36,925 nt of DNA, from the NCBI GenBank assembly GCA_937924445.1, contig CALDSX010000105.1, positions 1-36,925 of the forward strand. Direction: 5' to 3'. Made by a program: the position numbers and the translations under genes. Each line of letters opens with the position of its first letter. The stretch's first letter is position 1. The notes under the pieces are model-generated. The model was not told the origin of the DNA. It did no database searches and saw only the letters and a list, made by a program, of their open reading frames with translations. Source of the stretch: an uncultured Chthoniobacterales bacterium. Lineage in GTDB: Bacteria > Verrucomicrobiota > Verrucomicrobiia > Chthoniobacterales > CALDSX01. Shown here piece after piece: positions 19,657 to 27,868 of this stretch.

Positions 19657-20442
19657 GTGCCCATCGTCGAAGTTAAGGATTTAAAAGTTTATTTTTCCGC
19701 CGGCAACGGCCTGTTCAAGCGGAGGAGGGAATTTATTCGTGCGGTGGACGACGTCTGTTTTACCATTGAACCAGGAACGACCGTTGGTCTTGTTGGGGAA
19801 AGCGGCAGCGGGAAGTCCACTTTAGGAAGGGCCCTTATTCGGTTGGTCGAACCGACTTCGGGGTCCATAAAGTTGTTTGGCAACGAAATTGTTGGTATGA
19901 GCGAATCCGCCTTCCGCCCTCTACGGCGGCGAGTTCAAATGATTTTTCAGGATCCCTTTGGTTCGCTTAACCCTCGGATGACGATTGGCAAAATCATTTC
20001 AGAGCCGCTTGAAATACACTACCCTGAGATCAGCAAGGCAGAACGGCGGGATCGCGTGCGGAAACTGCTAGAAATGGTACGCCTCGAGGCTGACCATACA
20101 GAAAGGTATCCACATGAGTTCAGCGGCGGTCAGCGGCAGCGCATCGGCATTGCGCGTGCTCTTGCCGTTGAGCCGGAATTTCTTATCTGCGACGAACCAG
20201 TCAGTGCGCTGGACGTCAGTGTCCAAGCCGGAATCGTCAATCTTCTTCAAGACATTCAGGAGCGGTTTGGGCTCGCTTGCCTTTTCATCGCTCATGACCT
20301 TGCGGTTGTTGAGCATGTCAGCCAGAGAGTCCTCGTAATGCACCGGGGGCGTATTATTGAGGACGCCGATGCAAAAGAAATTTACACCTCGCCACAGCAT
20401 GAATACACCAGGCGGCTTCTCGCCTCCGTTCCAAAACTATGA
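19657..20442 (+). CDS. Opp/Dpp-type ABC transporter ATPase, orphan
   Basis: The 261-residue ATPase resembles OppF/DppF of peptide importers. Walker A GESGSGKST is at 47-55, the Q-loop FQDPFGSLNPRM at about 97-108, the signature FSGGQRQR at 155-162, and Walker B FLICDEPVSALDVSVQ at 175-190. The C-terminus carries the short OppD/F extension near SPQHEYTRRLLASVPKL, though it is shorter than in full OppF proteins. The start is GTG 19657. No permease or binding protein is adjacent, so it must work with subunits encoded elsewhere. Its stop overlaps the start of rodA (ATGA), which is unusual for a transporter gene. Confidence 0.92.
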   Translation: MPIVEVKDLKVYFSAGNGLFKRRREFIRAVDDVCFTIEPGTTVGLVGESGSGKSTLGRALIRLVEPTSGSIKLFGNEIVGMSESAFRPLRRRVQMIFQDPFGSLNPRMTIGKIISEPLEIHYPEISKAERRDRVRKLLEMVRLEADHTERYPHEFSGGQRQRIGIARALAVEPEFLICDEPVSALDVSVQAGIVNLLQDIQERFGLACLFIAHDLAVVEHVSQRVLVMHRGRIIEDADAKEIYTSPQHEYTRRLLASVPKL

Positions 20443-21689
20443 TCGGAAAACGCTACCAACGCAGAAAACCATTATTTGGAGCAATTCGGCAAAGATCTTT
20501 TTCATATGAAACTCTCGGTGGCCTCCGTCCGCAGGGGATTGATTTTGAGAGTAATTCACTCCTCGGTAAGCTCTTGCAGATGAACAAGTTGCTGCTTGCT
20601 CTGACCATTTTCTTTAGTGTCTTCGGAGTTATGGCTATCTACAGCGCAACTTACATGAGGTCTGGGTCATGGCACTATCTGAGCAAATTATGGGTCAAAC
20701 AAACTATCTGGGTCATCTTGGGATTTGGGCTGCACTTTGCCGTTGCTTTGATTGACTACCGATGGGTCAGGGAGAAATTTGGCGCAATCGTTATTTACGT
20801 CGTTGGACTGATCCTTCTCATTGTTACAGAAATTCGTGGGGTTCATCGCTCCGGAGCCCAAAGTTGGCTCGAGATAGGCCCGATAGAATTTCAACCCTCA
20901 CAAGTGGCTGTTCTGGGAGGGATTCTCATACTTGCACTTGTGTTGAGTGAAACGGGGCCTACGATGAACCCTGTCGCTCCCTGGTTGCGAATTCTCTTTG
21001 CAGGTATGTTGGTTGGGGGACCTTTCCTGTTGATACTTATCCAACCTGATCTTGGTTCGGCCCTTGTGTGGGTTCCTATTGTGCTGGCGATGCTTTTTGT
21101 TGGTGGCATCCCCAAACGCTGGATCGCTCTGCTGGTGATTACCGGATGTGGTATCTGTGCGCCTTTGGCAATCGCGTTTGTTCTCCAAGGCTATCAACTC
21201 GACCGCCTCATGGTGTTTACTGATCCAGAGCGAGATCCGCTCGATTCAGGTTATGCCATTCTTCAAGCGTTGACGGCCATCGGCTCCGCCGGACTCACTG
21301 GTCGTGGCTGGCTGGCACCCAATACCCAAAACGCCAACGGCTTCATTCCCATCTCCACAGCGCACAACGATTACATCTTCGCCGTTATCGCCGAACAAAT
21401 TGGGCTCGCTCCAACGTTGATTCTGCTTTTTGCTCTCACGGTTTTCATTCTTACAGCCATTTACATAGGGCTCAAAGCTGCCGATCATTTGGGTGCCTTG
21501 ATGGCAACGGGGATTGCTGCACTTTTCTTTACGCATATTTTCCTCAATACCGGCATGACGGTCTCTTTTGTTCCGATCACAGGTCTCCCTTTACCTCTTC
21601 TGAGTTATGGTGGTACTTTTGCCACGCTTATTCTCTTTAGCATAGGGCTTCTCCAGAGCATCTGGATTCACCGAAATGTTGGGAACTGA
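20439..21689 (+). CDS. rodA: Peptidoglycan polymerase RodA (SEDS family)
   Basis: RodA polymerises lipid II into glycan strands for cell elongation, together with a class B PBP. The 416-residue protein has about ten transmembrane helices. SEDS signatures are present: SWLEIGPIEFQPSQ, LILIQPDLGSALV, the loop FTDPERDPLDSGY containing the presumed catalytic Asp, ISTAHNDYIFAVIAEQIG, and PLPLLSYGGT. The start ATG 20439 overlaps the upstream ATPase stop (ATGA). A start at ATG 20580 (MNKLLLAL) would match the usual shorter N-terminus and cannot be excluded. The PBP2 partner gene and mreBCD are not in the window. Confidence 0.93.
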   Translation: MIGKRYQRRKPLFGAIRQRSFSYETLGGLRPQGIDFESNSLLGKLLQMNKLLLALTIFFSVFGVMAIYSATYMRSGSWHYLSKLWVKQTIWVILGFGLHFAVALIDYRWVREKFGAIVIYVVGLILLIVTEIRGVHRSGAQSWLEIGPIEFQPSQVAVLGGILILALVLSETGPTMNPVAPWLRILFAGMLVGGPFLLILIQPDLGSALVWVPIVLAMLFVGGIPKRWIALLVITGCGICAPLAIAFVLQGYQLDRLMVFTDPERDPLDSGYAILQALTAIGSAGLTGRGWLAPNTQNANGFIPISTAHNDYIFAVIAEQIGLAPTLILLFALTVFILTAIYIGLKAADHLGALMATGIAALFFTHIFLNTGMTVSFVPITGLPLPLLSYGGTFATLILFSIGLLQSIWIHRNVGN

Positions 21690-21725
21690 CGCTCTCCCTT
21701 TATCTTTTGCAGCAGTAAATTTTCC

Positions 21726-22298
21726 ATGCCTTCTTTCGGTTCTGCCCACCAGTTCTTGACAAGCAGGGTGTGCGCTCTGCTTTTTGCGCTCCGAAAGTTA
21801 CCTTTCAAACGTGTGGCAGCGTTGACTCTTGCACTCCATTGCATCGGGGAGTTTTATCCGTTTTCCAACTTCCCAATGTATTCGAGGTTGGATGACAAAG
21901 CCGATCTAGTTTACGTCCGCACTGTCCCTGATGGGCGTCCGGTCCCGATTCTGGCGGCCTACAATATTAACTCATCTAGGGCAAAAAAGATCTACCAGTC
22001 GGAGGTGGATAGGAAGGTTCGTTCAAGGGGAGCGCGGCGTTCCGATGCAACACCGGATGAGCAGTCGGCCGCAGCCACTTACCTATTGGATTTTCTTGTT
22101 CGTCGGATGAGCCCGGGTCAGCGCGAAATATATCCCTCCTCCGATATTGAACTTGTCAGAGTCGTTCTGACAAATGAAAATGGAATCTTGCGCCGTCAAG
22201 AAACTCCGCTCGCCTCCATTTCTTCGGGGGCCGAACCGCAGCCGTCTGCCGGAGCCAGCCACCCACCAGATCCCGAGGGAGGGGTAGAGGTCGAATGA
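21726..22298 (+). CDS. Small one-TM protein paired with HTTM-like gene
   Basis: I do not recognise a named family. The 190-residue protein has one hydrophobic segment at about 29-48, ending in FYPFSNFPMYSRLDD, which looks like a membrane exit motif. A mostly hydrophilic region follows with YVRTVPDGRPVPI. The C-terminus is Pro/Ser/Glu-rich low complexity. Its stop overlaps the start of the next gene by four bases (ATGA), so the two are translated together. I recall that HTTM-type membrane proteins often have a neighbour with a similar segment, but the function of such pairs is not established. Confidence 0.75.
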   Translation: MPSFGSAHQFLTSRVCALLFALRKLPFKRVAALTLALHCIGEFYPFSNFPMYSRLDDKADLVYVRTVPDGRPVPILAAYNINSSRAKKIYQSEVDRKVRSRGARRSDATPDEQSAAATYLLDFLVRRMSPGQREIYPSSDIELVRVVLTNENGILRRQETPLASISSGAEPQPSAGASHPPDPEGGVEVE

Positions 22299-23209
22299 AT
22301 ACACCGCCACGCCCTTTTGAACACCGCCCATGGGAGTTGGTCGCACTTAGATTCGCAATGGCTTTTTTGCTCCTTTGGAGCTTGCGAAGTAACTGGCCCG
22401 GTTTTGATTCGATGCCAAAACCGCATGGTCTAGGTCAGTGGATTGATTTTGCTTTTATTGGTTCTCCCTCACTGCTCAGATTACTCTCCGGTTTTTACCT
22501 TGCCGCACTCGTTTGCTATGCAGCCGGTATCCTCCATTTACTCGCTTTGGGTTACATGGTCTTTTTTACAGTGGCCACGGGCACTTTGATGAATTCGCAG
22601 GGTGCCATAGGCCACAGCACCCAACTTTTGGCAATGGTTGTGCTGACTCAGTTCATTGTGCATTTAATCTATGCCATCGCGGAAAGTCACACCAACCCAC
22701 GCACGGTTCTCTTTCCATCGTGGAAAAGCTCTGCAGCTGCGGCCGATTGGTCTCGAAATATTATCGTTGCTGGTTACGTCGTCTCCGCTGTCACAAAACT
22801 CATTCGCACTGAAGGAACCTGGATCTTGCGCACACCAAATCTGGCTTTGCAACTCATCAAAACGAATGAGATGTATCACTACAATCGTTTGCAAGAACCT
22901 TCGGGATTCTGGATGGTGGATGTCCCCGAATACCTCGCCACGCACCCATGGATTGCAATGATCGTCTTTGGATCAGGGTTGCTCATAGAGTTCTTTGCAT
23001 TTCTATTGTTGATCAATAAACGTTGGGCCTTTTTTGGAGCACTGACGCTCATCGGACTCCATCTGAGCATTCTTGAAATGCTTCGACTCAACTTCGAGGA
23101 GCACATAGGACTTTTGGCCACGTTTTTCATTATGCCTTTATTGTTTGGTTTTATCGGACGCAGTAAAAATCAAGGTGATTCGTTGAATTCCACCATGCGT
23201 TCAAAATAG
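22295..23209 (+). CDS. HTTM-like (gamma-carboxylase-related) membrane protein
   Basis: The 304-residue protein has about six or seven transmembrane helices, starting at LVALRFAMAFLLLWSLRSNW. It has the pattern of bacterial HTTM proteins (horizontally transferred transmembrane family, distantly related to vitamin-K-dependent gamma-carboxylase). This includes GYVVSAVTKLIRTEGTWILR near the middle and IALHLSILEML-like helices (GLHLSILEMLRLNFEEHIG) near the end. A soluble lumenal domain is missing, as expected for bacterial members. It is coupled to the preceding gene by ATGA at 22295. Family assignment is from remembered pattern only; a DoxX-like protein is an alternative. Confidence 0.6.
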   Translation: MNTPPRPFEHRPWELVALRFAMAFLLLWSLRSNWPGFDSMPKPHGLGQWIDFAFIGSPSLLRLLSGFYLAALVCYAAGILHLLALGYMVFFTVATGTLMNSQGAIGHSTQLLAMVVLTQFIVHLIYAIAESHTNPRTVLFPSWKSSAAAADWSRNIIVAGYVVSAVTKLIRTEGTWILRTPNLALQLIKTNEMYHYNRLQEPSGFWMVDVPEYLATHPWIAMIVFGSGLLIEFFAFLLLINKRWAFFGALTLIGLHLSILEMLRLNFEEHIGLLATFFIMPLLFGFIGRSKNQGDSLNSTMRSK

Positions 23210-23590
23210 AACGCCCTCGCACAGTAAGAGTATGCGCCTCGCAGCCATAGCTCGAAAAACGGCAGGAGTGTTTTTTTAAGTAAGGAAAGGATCCAATAAA
23301 TGAGATCCGTAAGTTCAATGACGGTCTAACTTCGCTCTTTAAGCTCCTATCTTAGGTGGCCTGGTAACCGCATTTCTCACTCCTGTTGTCCTGCGGCTGG
23401 CTCTTTGCCATTGTGGTGGTGTTGCGCTTGTTCGCTCCTCGGGCAGTCTGTTTTTTCCATACTTTTCTTCGTCTCTCTCCGCACCGCGCCTTGCCACGTC
23501 GGGAAATCTCTGCGTCTCACTAGAAAAGGTGTGAGAACAGCGGGTTAATGAACCTGGAAGAGCAGGCAACAAACACCTCACTGGGGCCTC
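23210..23590. other. 381-base stretch without a supported gene
   Basis: No convincing coding region is seen. A frame at 23339-23581 (minus) has a composition unlike its neighbours (Arg/Thr/Pro-rich), no family pattern and probably no function. An 8-base inverted repeat CAGGAGTG (23263-23270) and CACTCCTG (23378-23385) is spaced by 107 bases, with TTTTTTT directly after the first arm. A small RNA is possible but not supported. No tRNA-like or known RNA motif was recognised. Confidence 0.4.
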
Positions 23591-24115
23591 TCATTCCGCA
23601 GTTTTTTCCCCTGTTTTATTGTGTCGCTTCGCACGCTCCCAGTGGGACAACGGCGATTCTTCGCCTTCAAAATATCCGACGGACTGGTTTTTGAGATAGA
23701 TGCCACCTTCTGGCATTAAAAGCACTTTTCCCGAATCGGGATAGACACAAACGTCCGATTCGGGTGTTGTTCGAAAATCGAGATAAATACACGGTTCGGC
23801 TCCTTCGTTGCGAAGTTGATGCGCTCCGGCGGGCCCTTTTTCGAAAAATACCACACTGCCTTCGGGGAGTTCTTGAAAGCCGTCCGGTGTGCGCAATGTT
23901 GCGCAGCCTTTTACGACGATGAAGAGTTCTTCCGAATGGAGATGGTAATGATAGGGAAATGAAAACGCTCCTGGCGGTAGAAGCCGCGGTAAAATGAGAA
24001 ATTGCCTGGATGGAAATTTGATATTTTCCCCGTGACCAGTCTGAAGACGGTAAGAAGGTTCGCAACCTGGCGAAGAATCGAAGGTCAGATCAGATAATTT
24101 GTAAAATTTACTCAC
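23591..24115 (-). CDS. Cupin-domain protein
   Basis: The protein has 174 residues if translation begins at GTG 24115 (MSKFYKLSDLTF); in-frame TTG 24187 would extend it by 24 residues. Cupin motif 1 is HYHLHSEELFIVVKG (metal ligands His, His, Glu), preceded by FLILPRLLPPGAFSFPY. Motif 2 is GSVVFFEKGPAGAHQLRN with the last His ligand. The C-terminal part (YPDSGKVLLMPEGGIYL) resembles the extended cupins that bind sugars or small acids. It is likely a metal-dependent enzyme or binder of a small polar molecule. Its substrate cannot be stated. It is convergent with nothing and divergent from the dehydrogenase gene at 24392. Confidence 0.82.
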   Translation of the reverse strand: MSKFYKLSDLTFDSSPGCEPSYRLQTGHGENIKFPSRQFLILPRLLPPGAFSFPYHYHLHSEELFIVVKGCATLRTPDGFQELPEGSVVFFEKGPAGAHQLRNEGAEPCIYLDFRTTPESDVCVYPDSGKVLLMPEGGIYLKNQSVGYFEGEESPLSHWERAKRHNKTGEKTAE

Positions 24116-24391
24116 AAGCAAAAAAAAGCGTACTCGCGGGAGCGCGACAAATAAATTGATAAGATTCCGCACCTTTGGATGATCCAAAAATTTCCACGGT
24201 TTGGCACTCCAAAAACTTTCAGCCCATGAAGATTGACATCCATGTTAGGAGCACATAGGCTTTTTGCTCATCATATGCTTGGAGGACCTCGAGGATTAAG
24301 CCGGCCCCAGTCTTTTTTTGACTAGCCAACCCCAAAATATTAACCCTAATCCTGCCTCTGAGCATACTGTTTATTTACAAAATTATCTCCG

Positions 24392-25387
24392 ATGCAAACA
24401 AAAGCCATCGTTATCACCGGCGCGAATCGTGCTGAATTTCTTGATGTGGAAATCCCCTCACCTGAGCCTGGAGAAGTGCTTGTGCGATCCGCATTCAGCT
24501 GCATAAGTCAGGGCACTGAGTTGCGCTGTATGTCGGGCAAAGGGGAAGCGAAGTCATTTCCTTACCTGCCAGGTTATGCCCTTGTGGGTGTTGTTGAGCA
24601 AACCGGTGCGGGAAGCAAGTATCAAAAAGGCGAGCGCGTGTGTGTGGGAGGAACTGCACGCTGCGAAGGTTTGATGGTTCAGTGGGGTGGGCATGTGGGC
24701 TACGCTGTGAGATCAGAATCCGCGCTCGTTCGTATCCCGGATAACGTGACCTTTGCCGAGGCCGCAGCGGCCCGTTTGGCGGCCATAGCTTATCACGGCG
24801 TTCGCAGCGTGTTTCCAGTTGAAGGTAAAACTGTAGCTGTTCTTGGATTAGGTCCCATCGGCCAGTTCTCTGCCAGAATTTATCGGGCTTTGGGTGCTGA
24901 TGTTGTTGGCGGGGATATTTCCTCCGAGCGGGTTGCTCTGCTGCGACAGTCCGGCGCAAAAGCAGTAGATACTCGTGCGGGCATACGGCAGGCGTTCCAA
25001 GAGCACATAGGCGATGGTGGAGACGTATTGGTTGATGCGACCGGGGTCCGAGGTTTGATCCCTGAATTCCTTTCGCTGGGCAAAGAAAAACCGTGGGATG
25101 ACGAACCGCGCAAATCCGTTTGCTACGTTGTGCAAGGGAGTTACGTCGGAGAGTTTTGCATCCCCTATTTGGATGCCTTTATGAAAGAGGCTGAATTTTA
25201 TTTCCCAAGAGACTTCCAAAAACCTGATCTCGAAGCTGTTTTGACGCTCATTTCGGAGCGGCGTCTCTGTGTGAGCGATGTGATTTCTAAAGTTTTTTCT
25301 CCGGCCAACGCACAGGAGGCTTACGATCTTCTCTTGGACAGAGGAGTGCCCGGTGCTGTTTGTTTTGATTGGACGTTGGTCGCTTGA
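24392..25387 (+). CDS. MDR-family (zinc-type) dehydrogenase
   Basis: The 331-residue protein is a medium-chain dehydrogenase/reductase. The N-terminal GroES-like domain has SPEPGEVLVRSAFSCISQGTELRCM, with an IS-x-GTE motif seen in bacteriochlorophyllide and polysaccharide-linked MDRs, and LPGYALVGVVEQTG. The Rossmann motif is GLGPIGQF (about 150). The classical structural-zinc cysteine cluster is absent. The IS-x-GTE subgroup often pairs with Gfo/Idh/MocA proteins, even as fused bi-domain enzymes; a Gfo/Idh gene is two genes downstream here. A likely role is sugar or related polyol oxidation. The stop overlaps the next gene. Confidence 0.88.
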   Translation: MQTKAIVITGANRAEFLDVEIPSPEPGEVLVRSAFSCISQGTELRCMSGKGEAKSFPYLPGYALVGVVEQTGAGSKYQKGERVCVGGTARCEGLMVQWGGHVGYAVRSESALVRIPDNVTFAEAAAARLAAIAYHGVRSVFPVEGKTVAVLGLGPIGQFSARIYRALGADVVGGDISSERVALLRQSGAKAVDTRAGIRQAFQEHIGDGGDVLVDATGVRGLIPEFLSLGKEKPWDDEPRKSVCYVVQGSYVGEFCIPYLDAFMKEAEFYFPRDFQKPDLEAVLTLISERRLCVSDVISKVFSPANAQEAYDLLLDRGVPGAVCFDWTLVA

Positions 25388-26055
25388 ATAAGCAAACTTT
25401 TCACTCACTCTACCGGGAGGCCTTCGAGTTTCTCGCTGTCCGGCACGAATTAGCTGAAATACCCAGGTGCGACCTTATTATTGGTTTTGGACATTTCGAC
25501 CCTAAAATTCCAGCTACATGTGGCGATCTTTTCAGACTTGGAGTAGCTCCACGTATTCTTTTTACCGGGGGACGTGGTGCAGGGACGGCCGATCTCAATA
25601 TGGCGGAAGCAATATTCTTTCTTGAACAACTCCAGCAGACAGCCCCGGAGATCCCGAGATCTTCGATATTGTTAGAAACTGAGTCAACGAATACATCTGA
25701 AAATTTGACGTTCAGCGATCGGATTCTGGCAAAACAAACTGGGGTAGCGACCTTTTCTAAAGGAATACAACGTGTGGTGCTCGTTGCAAACGCCTACCGG
25801 CAGTTGCGCGTTGGCCTTACTCTCCGATTGCTCTATCCTGGCATAGAGTATTTTAATTTTCCACCACAGACCGATTACGACGAAGAGCGACGATTGTTTG
25901 CCGGGAAAGAACAGAATTTGGACGAGCTTCTGGTGGGAGAAATCGAACGTTTGCGTGATTATCCCACACGGGGTTTCATTGCCCCATGTGTTATTCCAGA
26001 AAAAATCATCGCGATCTGCTCTGCAAAACCAGATATTTCTCCGAGAAATGCGTGA
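25384..26055 (+). CDS. YdcF-like (DUF218) protein
   Basis: The 223-residue protein belongs to the DUF218/YdcF group, proteins thought to act on the envelope or bind nucleotide-like ligands. The conserved frame is visible: LIIGFGHFDP, FRLGVAPRILFTGGRG, AEAIFFLE, ILLETESTNTSENLTFS and VVLVANAYRQLR, which together form the Rossmann-like pocket. No signal or membrane segment is seen. I chose TTG 25384, overlapping the stop of the upstream gene (TTGA); TTG 25369 is an alternative. The coupling suggests co-regulation with the dehydrogenase. The activity is unknown. Confidence 0.85.
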   Translation: MNKQTFHSLYREAFEFLAVRHELAEIPRCDLIIGFGHFDPKIPATCGDLFRLGVAPRILFTGGRGAGTADLNMAEAIFFLEQLQQTAPEIPRSSILLETESTNTSENLTFSDRILAKQTGVATFSKGIQRVVLVANAYRQLRVGLTLRLLYPGIEYFNFPPQTDYDEERRLFAGKEQNLDELLVGEIERLRDYPTRGFIAPCVIPEKIIAICSAKPDISPRNA

Positions 26056-26209
26056 AATGCTCACCAAATTTCACTCACATTCCAAAGGGAAGGAGGGATA
26101 ATACTTAAAACCAAAAAGAAATTTGGAGATAAAATGAGTATATGAAATTCTTTGTGACATAAATCGCTTATTTGGCGCTTGTCACGTTTAACCAACTCAC
26201 ATCACAAAT

Positions 26210-27205
26210 ATGAATAACGCAAAAAGAATTCGCTGGGGTATTCTCAGCACAGCCCGCATCGCCGCTTCTGCGATGATACCAGCTATTCGTCAGACTAAGT
26301 TGGGCGATGTGGCGGCGGTTGCCAGTCGTGACCTTCAAAAAGCGATGGAATTCGCAAAAAAACATCAAATTCCCAAAGCGCACGGCAGCTATGAAGCACT
26401 ACTCGCTGACCCCGATGTGGATGCAATCTATAACCCACTGCCCGTCTCGATGCATGCTGAGTGGAGCATTAAAGCGTCCGAAGCTGGCAAACCGGTTTTG
26501 TGCGAAAAACCCCTTGCTGACAATGCGCAAAGCGCTATTAGGATGGTGGAGAAATTTAGATCCCATAATTTGTTACTTTCAGAGGCGCTGATGTTCCGTT
26601 ACCATCCGCTCACCCGCCGAGTGAAAGCGCTTGTGGAAGAGGGTGTAATTGGACGTCCTCTACTAATGCGGGCACAGTTCAATTCCGCCTGTCCACCTGG
26701 GGACATTCGCCTGAGCAAAGAAGCTGGAGGGGGAGGACTGCTCGATTTGGGATGTTATTGTGTGAGTTTTATGCGCATGATTGCGGGAGAACCTGCCCGT
26801 TTTGCTGCGGTCGCACATTATAACGAGAGCGGAGTCGATGTTAACTTTGCCGGAGCTATGTCTTTTACTGAACAGATCAACGGATATTTTGCTTGCAGTC
26901 TGCTTGCTCCTTTCGATTGCGACTACTCCATTTGCGGGGAGACCGGTCGTATCGAAGTTACCCGAGGGGCGCTTGTGGCGTGGCCGGGCGAGTCTTTCAA
27001 GATCCGGCTCTGGCGTGGCGATGAGTTCGAAGAAGTTTCGGTTGAAGCTGCAAACCCCTATGCGCTGCTTGTGGAAGACTTCCAGTCGGCGATGCTGAAG
27101 GATGAAGCGATGCAAATTTCAAACGAAGACACTCTCAACAACTTGCGGGCCTTGGATGCCCTGGCTGCCGTTGCGCGATCCAGCCAGCCAGGTTCAAAAT
27201 CCTAG
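26210..27205 (+). CDS. Gfo/Idh/MocA-family oxidoreductase
   Basis: The 331-residue NAD(P)-dependent dehydrogenase acts on sugars or cyclitols in known relatives. The Rossmann fold starts at RWGILSTARIA (a G-x-x-x-A variant). The segment ADPDVDAIYNPLPVSMHAEW precedes the hallmark GKPVLCEKPLADN with the catalytic Lys of EKP. MFRYHPLTRRVK and GGGGLLDLGCYCVSFMR form the C-terminal alpha/beta domain with the conserved Asp. It starts at ATG 26210. It lies 154 bases after the DUF218 gene, so it may have its own promoter, yet it fits with the MDR-type enzyme upstream as a redox pair. Confidence 0.93.
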   Translation: MNNAKRIRWGILSTARIAASAMIPAIRQTKLGDVAAVASRDLQKAMEFAKKHQIPKAHGSYEALLADPDVDAIYNPLPVSMHAEWSIKASEAGKPVLCEKPLADNAQSAIRMVEKFRSHNLLLSEALMFRYHPLTRRVKALVEEGVIGRPLLMRAQFNSACPPGDIRLSKEAGGGGLLDLGCYCVSFMRMIAGEPARFAAVAHYNESGVDVNFAGAMSFTEQINGYFACSLLAPFDCDYSICGETGRIEVTRGALVAWPGESFKIRLWRGDEFEEVSVEAANPYALLVEDFQSAMLKDEAMQISNEDTLNNLRALDALAAVARSSQPGSKS

Positions 27206-27214
27206 GAGCATCCC

Positions 27215-27236
27215 CCTCCTCCTCTAGAGGAGGAGG
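27215..27236. repeat. 22-bp perfect palindrome containing Shine-Dalgarno-like sequence
   Basis: An 11-bp perfect stem (CCTCCTCCTCT and AGAGGAGGAGG) has no loop, centred on CTAG, 10 bases after the Gfo/Idh stop. No T-run follows. The right arm ends in AGGAGGAGG, one of the few strong Shine-Dalgarno-like sequences in the window, 7 bases before a GTG start of a short frame (27244). It could be a terminator-like hairpin or a structure that hides this site. Confidence 0.55.
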
Positions 27237-27243
27237 AGATAAG

Positions 27244-27396
27244 GTGGCAGTCAAATCGGCACCGTTGTTGGAAATGCGTTCAAATCTCAGAGATGAGGCA
27301 AAACAGCTCAAGTGCAGTTATTTGCCGGCCGATAGGATTTTGGCGGTAAGCAAGCCAAGCGCTTCAAGAATTCAATGGACACACCCCGATCGTTAA
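27244..27396 (+). CDS. Short frame, possible YggS-type remnant
   Basis: A 50-codon frame opens at GTG 27244, seven bases after AGGAGGAGG, and ends with TAA at 27396. It encodes NLRDEAKQLKCSYLPADRIL followed by AVSKPSASRI. The order NL(x)n...LAVSK resembles the N-terminus of YggS/PLPBP proteins, where the Lys of AVSK binds PLP, but only about 30 residues agree in layout. Nothing of the remaining barrel follows. It may be a decayed fragment or a chance frame. It is convergent with the NYN gene, whose stop is at 27401. Confidence 0.3.
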   Translation: MAVKSAPLLEMRSNLRDEAKQLKCSYLPADRILAVSKPSASRIQWTHPDR

Positions 27397-27400
27397 AAGT

Positions 27401-27868
27401 TCAGATGAGGCCTTTGAATTGATTAACCGATCCTTTTCGAAGCTTCCTCAGCTCACTCTCTAGGCTTCTCTCTGCGCTTTCGACCAGATCGAACAGCCCT
27501 TCCGGATCGATGCAGTGGGCTCCGAAACTGATTGCAGTTTGTCGTTCGAGAGAATCTGCCGTAGCGACTGTTATTTCACATGTTGCACAATATTTGGCAC
27601 ACAGGCGTTCGATGATGTCATCTGCGGTCTTAACTTTGTCTGAAAAAATTACCTGAATATTTTCAGGCGCATTTTCAATCGTGCAGTTCCTGCCAGATCC
27701 GTCGAAAACGACAACCACCCGGACCTCCGTGTAATCCTGGAAATGTTGCAGTCGGCTGACTAAAGTTTCACGTGCAACGGCTTGGTTTTTGTTGTGAATC
27801 TCCCGGAGGAAGGGCCATGCGAAGATGATGCTATGACCATCAACAAGGAGATATCGACCTCGGCTCAC
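27401..27868 (-). CDS. NYN-domain RNase (YacP/Rae1-like)
   Basis: The 155-residue protein is a PIN-like NYN-domain protein, DUF901/YacP group. Bacillus Rae1 of this group cuts ribosome-bound mRNA. The domain has the acidic residues in order: LLVDGHSIIF (first Asp), VVVVFDGSG (second), TADDIIERL (third) and VATADSLERQ (fourth). The C-terminus is Leu/Glu/Arg-rich. The start ATG 27868 overlaps the stop of the upstream basic-protein gene by four bases. That coupling suggests the two products act together. The RNase function is inferred from the family. Confidence 0.87.
   Translation of the reverse strand: MSRGRYLLVDGHSIIFAWPFLREIHNKNQAVARETLVSRLQHFQDYTEVRVVVVFDGSGRNCTIENAPENIQVIFSDKVKTADDIIERLCAKYCATCEITVATADSLERQTAISFGAHCIDPEGLFDLVESAERSLESELRKLRKGSVNQFKGLI

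Noticed and set aside
23339-23581. 80-residue minus-strand frame in the gap
   Set aside because: It has no family pattern, a skewed Arg/Thr/Pro composition and no leader; it looks like a chance opening.
27191-27202. GGTTCAAAATCC as a tRNA T-loop
   Set aside because: It lies in the end of the Gfo/Idh gene and no acceptor, D or anticodon arm is present upstream.
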